A DNA stretch of 39,922 bases from Acinetobacter guillouiae CIP 63.46 (GTDB taxonomy: Bacteria; Pseudomonadota; Gammaproteobacteria; Pseudomonadales; Moraxellaceae), in contig NZ_KB849286.1 in NCBI RefSeq assembly GCF_000368145.1, positions 310,465 to 350,386 on the forward strand. The letters are read 5' to 3'. The stretch's first letter is position 1, and the number at the start of each line of letters is the position of its first letter. Positions 37,157 to 39,922 of the stretch are shown here, in pieces. A program made the translations under genes and the position numbers. The notes under the pieces were generated by a model that saw nothing but the letters and a program-made list of their open reading frames with translations, searched no databases and was not told the DNA's origin.

Positions 37157-38038
37157 ATGGCTAAAAAAGATATTAATTTTGATTTTTATCAAGTTGTTAT
37201 TTCTTCAAATCAAAATACCACTTTATTGGATTGTTTTGAAAATTTAAAAAATGGTGTAACGGGTAGTTTTATTGATGTTAGGGGCTTTACTAGGGAGATA
37301 TACAGACTAGATAAGACAAGTAAAAATTATTGGTTAGGTCAATTCAGAAAATACAGGATTGATCAATTGCCAGCTTTCGCACGGTATGGCGAAGATGAGA
37401 CTGAAATTCAACTAGAAGATGACCAAGGAATAATAGAAAGAAATTGCTTTATATTTTATCCAGATCGTAATGTATTAATATGGCAGCACGATGCTCATGC
37501 AAACCACCCTGAGCGATTTGCAGATTTTTTAAGTACCATTAGTGGTGATAAAATAGAAGTTGCTCCAATTTTAACAAAATCTGCATTATTAAGACTTATG
37601 GATAGCAAAACTGAAGCATTAAAATTTCAAATTTCAGTAGCTCGACCTACCGCACCTAGCATGTATAATCAAAATAAATTTACAGATAACCTATTCTCCT
37701 TGATGGAAAATTCGGGTGCAGACCTGTTTAATTTAACTGGGGGAGTTGATCTTCGATCAAAAGATGCTGGATTTCTCAATAGTAGGCTATTAAAACGTGG
37801 CTTAGAAACATTAGTATCATCGGGTGCTGCGAAAAGTGCAAAAGTCTTTGTACTGGATGAAGGTAAAAGAGAGTGGCTTGATCTAATAACTGATCGCGTT
37901 AAAGCATCGCGACAAGTTGAGGCGGATAAAAAATCCATCCCATTTCTGACTATGGTTGATATGCTAGAATCAGTTTATGAAGAGAAGCGAGAGGTTTTAG
38001 ATGAAATTCTTGGAACGGCACGCACCACTCTTAATTAG
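37157..38038 (+). CDS. RexA-like soluble exclusion protein (candidate), 293 aa
   Basis: GAGGG lies six bases before the ATG. No signal or membrane segment. The N-terminus is INFDFYQVVISSNQNTTLLD; the middle reads NCFIFYPDRNVLIWQHDAHA, FADFLSTISGDKIEVAPILT; then LKFQISVARPTAPSMYNQNK, NLFSLMENSGADLFNLTGGV. The order of a 'xxFLF...G' strand, 'DFL...I...ERVQIEPL', a Lys/Val beta strand and a 'LFxxL' helix parallels lambda RexA (279 aa). It lies downstream of cI and overlaps the four-span gene by 38 bases. It may also belong to a domain of unknown function found in prophages. In lambda, RexA senses infection and activates RexB. Confidence 0.55.
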   Translation: MAKKDINFDFYQVVISSNQNTTLLDCFENLKNGVTGSFIDVRGFTREIYRLDKTSKNYWLGQFRKYRIDQLPAFARYGEDETEIQLEDDQGIIERNCFIFYPDRNVLIWQHDAHANHPERFADFLSTISGDKIEVAPILTKSALLRLMDSKTEALKFQISVARPTAPSMYNQNKFTDNLFSLMENSGADLFNLTGGVDLRSKDAGFLNSRLLKRGLETLVSSGAAKSAKVFVLDEGKREWLDLITDRVKASRQVEADKKSIPFLTMVDMLESVYEEKREVLDEILGTARTTLN

Positions 38039-38450
38039 TTTTATTTGCTCAATCGCAATTTGCACTTTTATTATTAAGCAGCAAGGTTTTTTAATAGATT
38101 TTCAAAATGGAAACCAAAATACACCTTATGAAATTGCAAAATTGATATGCAGTATAAGTGGCACTATCCTGGGATTCTTATTAACAGCAGTTGCAATGCT
38201 TACTGCCATAATGGATAGAAAATTAGTTGAGAACATGCGTAAAACGGGGCATTATAAAGTTTTTATAGTAGATTGTTTTGTAAATTGCTTTGTCTTTTTA
38301 ATAACTATAGTTTTAGGCATTACATGCTTATTTACTATTAACCCAAATTTGAGTTATGTATTTTATTTAATGATTCTTTTTGCGATGACAGCTTTGTTTA
38401 TGTTGGTTGAGCAAGGCAGAAGATTTTTATTAATTTTTACAAAAGTATAA
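38001..38450 (+). CDS. RexB-like four-span membrane protein (candidate), 149 aa
   Basis: ATG 38001 with GAGG six bases upstream. Four hydrophobic spans: about 8-27, 46-70, 85-112, 117-137. The second span and loop read ICSISGTILGFLLTAVAMLT ... DRKLVENMRKTGHYKVF, comparable in order to lambda RexB (144 aa: a Ser-x-x-Gly-Thr span, then basic R..L...R..G loop). It overlaps the RexA-like gene by 38 bases and ends the operon at the terminator 38479-38503. Predicted inner-membrane channel of an abortive exclusion system; homology not proven. Confidence 0.6.
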   Translation: MKFLERHAPLLISFICSIAICTFIIKQQGFLIDFQNGNQNTPYEIAKLICSISGTILGFLLTAVAMLTAIMDRKLVENMRKTGHYKVFIVDCFVNCFVFLITIVLGITCLFTINPNLSYVFYLMILFAMTALFMLVEQGRRFLLIFTKV

Positions 38451-38478
38451 TCCCCCCTTTTTTAATCATTTGAGAGAT

Positions 38479-38503
38479 ACCCACCCAGTGTGGGTTTTCT
38501 TTT
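38479..38503 (+). terminator. Terminator of the cI-rex-like operon
   Basis: ACCCAC-CCAGT-GTGGGT stem followed by TTTCTTTTG, 29 bases after the RexB-like stop. Confidence 0.85.
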
Positions 38504-38530
38504 GTCTATTAAAGCATAATTACAAATATA

Positions 38531-38619
38531 CACCTACAAAGTATAAAAATAATTTAATTATTTTACCTACAAGGTATTTACTTTATTTTACCTGTTAGGT
38601 ATATTTTACCTCATACACA
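38531..38619. promoter_or_regulatory. Left operator region and promoter PL
   Basis: Same operators as at 35.8 kb: 38531-38543 (CACCTACAAAGTA, 8/10), 38564-38576 (TACCTACAAGGTA, identical to a right-operator site), 38589-38601 (TACCTGTTAGGTA, perfect) and a half-site TACCT at 38607. PL (plus): -35 TTTACT (38577-38582), 17 bp, -10 TATATT (38600-38605), with the third site covering the end of the spacer and start of the -10, exactly as in PR. Confidence 0.75.
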
Positions 38620-38624
38620 AACAA

Positions 38625-38658
38625 AAAAGCCCCTGACATTCGACCGACGGGGCTTTTA
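38625..38658 (+). terminator. Terminator/attenuator in the PL leader
   Basis: AAAAGCCCC (38625-38633) pairs with GGGGCTTTT (38649-38657) about 15 bases after the PL start. It would terminate PL transcripts unless antiterminated, like a lambda tL/nut arrangement. Confidence 0.6.
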
Positions 38659-38677
38659 CTCAAAGAGTGAGAATATT

Positions 38678-38824
38678 ATGTCACACAAAAAACCACAACG
38701 TCTACTGACGATCGAACAGATTTCGAATCGTCGCTTATGGGATAAGGCTCAAAGCTTACTCCTTGGCTCAATCATCATCTTTTTGATCGGTGCGATGTTC
38801 TATATCGCTTTGGTAAGGGGGTGA
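38678..38824 (+). CDS. Small membrane protein, 48 aa
   Basis: ATG 38678 with GAGTGAG about 7 bases upstream. MSHKKPQRLLTIEQISNRRL is followed by one membrane span (about 28-46: LLGSIIIFLIGAMFYIAL). First gene of the PL operon; its end overlaps the ribosome site (GGGGG) of the next gene. Function unknown. Confidence 0.55.
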   Translation: MSHKKPQRLLTIEQISNRRLWDKAQSLLLGSIIIFLIGAMFYIALVRG

Positions 38825-38826
38825 GT

Positions 38827-39216
38827 ATGGAACTTATCTCAGGAAAAGAAGCTCTGATTGCTTTGGCGAATGGTGAGGAAGTTGAAGCATATGTTGAATA
38901 TGAGGCAAATCTACACGAATGGCAAAATGCTAGAGAGCTAACTATTTGTGATGTCTTGGATAGCGGTTTTATATTCCGCCTAAAACCACGAACCATCTCA
39001 ATCAATGGAATTGAAGTACCTGCGCCTTTTGAGCCGAAAAAGGGTGAAGAGTATTTCATTATTCATCCAGCATTTAAACACGGATATACCTGCAACACCT
39101 TCACTGATGCTGAAAGACATAAGGATTTTATTAAGTATGGCGCATGGCGCACCTTAGAAGAAATCAGACAAGTCGGTGATGCGTTACGCAAAGTGTTTAA
39201 GGAGCCACAACAATGA
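38827..39216 (+). CDS. Hypothetical 129-aa early protein
   Basis: ATG 38827 (GGGGG at 5 bases) preferred to GTG 38821. It has MELISGKEALIALANGEEVE, FIFRLKPRTISINGIEVPAP and EEYFIIHPAFKHGYTCNTFT, a two-part pattern (short N-terminal domain then beta-rich part) seen in several early proteins of Acinetobacter phages. It overlaps the next gene by ATGA. Function unknown. Confidence 0.65.
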   Translation: MELISGKEALIALANGEEVEAYVEYEANLHEWQNARELTICDVLDSGFIFRLKPRTISINGIEVPAPFEPKKGEEYFIIHPAFKHGYTCNTFTDAERHKDFIKYGAWRTLEEIRQVGDALRKVFKEPQQ

Positions 39217-39605
39217 ATATGCTTTCTAACTACGCTCCTGAAGCACCTACTTTTCAAAATCTTGTAGTTGCTGATAAGCCTGATATTAAAGGCTCAACAG
39301 TCCACTTCTCACTGATTGTACCAAACTACAGCGCTTGTTATGTATCCGCTGTTGTTGAAGCAAATCAAACTACAAGTTCACTTGCTTGGAACAATACTAG
39401 TGATCCGCAAAATGATGTTGATGTTGATTATGACTTGCTTGAAGTAGCAACTTGGCACCGCCCTGTTGTTAAAGATTATGACGATATTTTTGCAGCTCAA
39501 GGACTTCAATTTGCACTGACAAATAACCAAGTTTACACGCTCAATGAAATGCTTAAAGCGCATTTTGAAGAAGAAAAAGTTAATGAATTGAGAGGGGTTG
39601 CGTGA
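39213..39605 (+). CDS. Hypothetical 130-aa early protein
   Basis: Starts in an ATGA overlap with the previous stop. MNMLSNYAPEAPTFQNLVVA, GSTVHFSLIVPNYSACYVSA, and NQVYTLNEMLKAHFEEEKVN. Mixed alpha/beta; no family recognised. Part of the PL operon before the recombination gene. Confidence 0.6.
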   Translation: MNMLSNYAPEAPTFQNLVVADKPDIKGSTVHFSLIVPNYSACYVSAVVEANQTTSSLAWNNTSDPQNDVDVDYDLLEVATWHRPVVKDYDDIFAAQGLQFALTNNQVYTLNEMLKAHFEEEKVNELRGVA

Positions 39606-39606
39606 G

Positions 39607-39798
39607 ATGGAAATACACCAAAAGCGCCAATTACTTGAAGCGTTGGACGTTTCGATTAAGCGCCCAGCTCAAGCAAATGAAAGAACACTTGCTGAGGCAA
39701 TGGGTTATTTCAAGTTACTAGTTGAGGAGGTGACACAAGGTGAGATTGTTGTCTCCTACATTGACAAAACTAGCCCTAACAACCCATTACCATTTTAA
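39607..39798 (+). CDS. Hypothetical 63-aa early protein
   Basis: A TTG at 39598 is in frame, but ATG 39607 after AGAGGGG is taken as the start. MEIHQKRQLLEALDVSIKRP, then ANERTLAEAMGYFKLLVEEV, ending NNPLPF; mostly helical. No family recognised. Confidence 0.55.
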   Translation: MEIHQKRQLLEALDVSIKRPAQANERTLAEAMGYFKLLVEEVTQGEIVVSYIDKTSPNNPLPF

Positions 39799-39809
39799 GG
39801 AATAAGAAG

Positions 39810-39922
39810 ATGAATGCACAAGTAAAGACAGAAAATCAAATCGCTGAAAGTAAGCCAAAAACGGTAAAAGCTTATGTATCAGATATTAAAATTCGTCAAA
39901 AATTTGAAGAAATTTTAGGTAA
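39810..39922 (+). CDS. recT: RecT-like single-strand annealing protein, N-terminal fragment
   Basis: AAGGAATAAG precedes the ATG at 39810; the frame runs open to the window edge (37 complete codons). MNAQVKTENQIAESKPKTVK then AYVSDIKIRQKFEEILG resembles the N-terminus of RecT family recombinases (TV..yl....I...FEE.LG), and a recombination gene is expected in the PL operon. Too short for certainty. Confidence 0.6.
   Translation, partial: MNAQVKTENQIAESKPKTVKAYVSDIKIRQKFEEILG

Noticed and set aside
37157-38450. Kiwa-type (KwaA/KwaB) defence pair
   Set aside because: Gene order is soluble then membrane, sizes fit Rex better, and I see no DUF4868-like pattern; Rex-like was preferred.
1-39922. 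Integrase, attachment site, holin, endolysin, transposase
   Set aside because: None recognised on either strand; they may lie outside the window. The only peptidoglycan-active domains seen are in the tape measure and the K-like protein.

Overview
The window is most of a temperate siphophage genome, either a prophage or a free phage. It is AT-rich, and its proteins (DUF4055 portal, gp13-like coat protein, TipJ-type tail tip protein, DUF4236 protein, Cro/CI pair) read like those of Acinetobacter (Moraxellaceae) prophages. The host call is inference from protein style only. No integrase, attachment site or lysis gene is inside the window.

Late region, minus strand, about 27.4 kb down to 1: small and large terminase, portal, Mu gpF-like head protein, scaffold, coat protein, a neck block (including an HExxH metallopeptidase-like protein), tail terminator, tail tube protein, a frameshifted tail assembly chaperone pair (G/GT), a 1390-aa tape measure with an embedded transglycosylase, then M-, L- and K-like tail tip proteins and the N-terminal two thirds of a TipJ-like host-specificity protein that runs off the left edge. 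This long operon carries many intrinsic terminators. Cargo genes (secreted protein, lipoprotein, small membrane proteins, DUF4236) sit between structural genes, so antitermination by a Q-like protein (29.4-29.8 kb) is expected.

Antirepressor (immI-type) modules are embedded in the late region. At 17.3 kb a c4-type antisense RNA lies directly upstream of a KilA-N gene and is complementary to that gene's ribosome-binding site, as in phages P1 and P7. At 4.1-6.4 kb there is a P22-like arrangement: an Arc-like repressor followed by two antirepressor genes, divergent from a Mnt-like repressor, with overlapping promoters and palindromic operators. At 7.0-7.6 kb a plus-strand KilAC-type antirepressor appears to lack its N-terminal domain and ribosome-binding site.

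Between 28.0 and 29.3 kb lie a tRNA-Arg(UCU), several very small genes, a cluster of strong palindromes next to the terminase genes, and a promoter-hairpins-terminator unit that looks like a ~76-nt small RNA. From 29.4 to 35.2 kb (minus) are the Q-like protein, a NinI-like phosphatase, a PD-(D/E)xK nuclease, a PAPS-reductase-like protein, DnaB-type helicase and an O-like replication initiator whose gene contains six iterons (putative origin).

The switch is at 35.2-36.7 kb: CII-like and Cro-like genes (minus) face a CI-like repressor (plus) across operators of the form TACCT-N3-AGGTA. The same operators recur at 38.53-38.62 kb in front of the plus-strand early operon (ending in a RecT-like gene cut by the right edge), giving a lambda-like OR/OL layout. 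Downstream of cI, in the presumed lysogenic operon, a soluble 293-aa protein and a four-helix 149-aa membrane protein match lambda RexA/RexB in order, size, topology and location. They are the best candidate here for an undescribed exclusion system.
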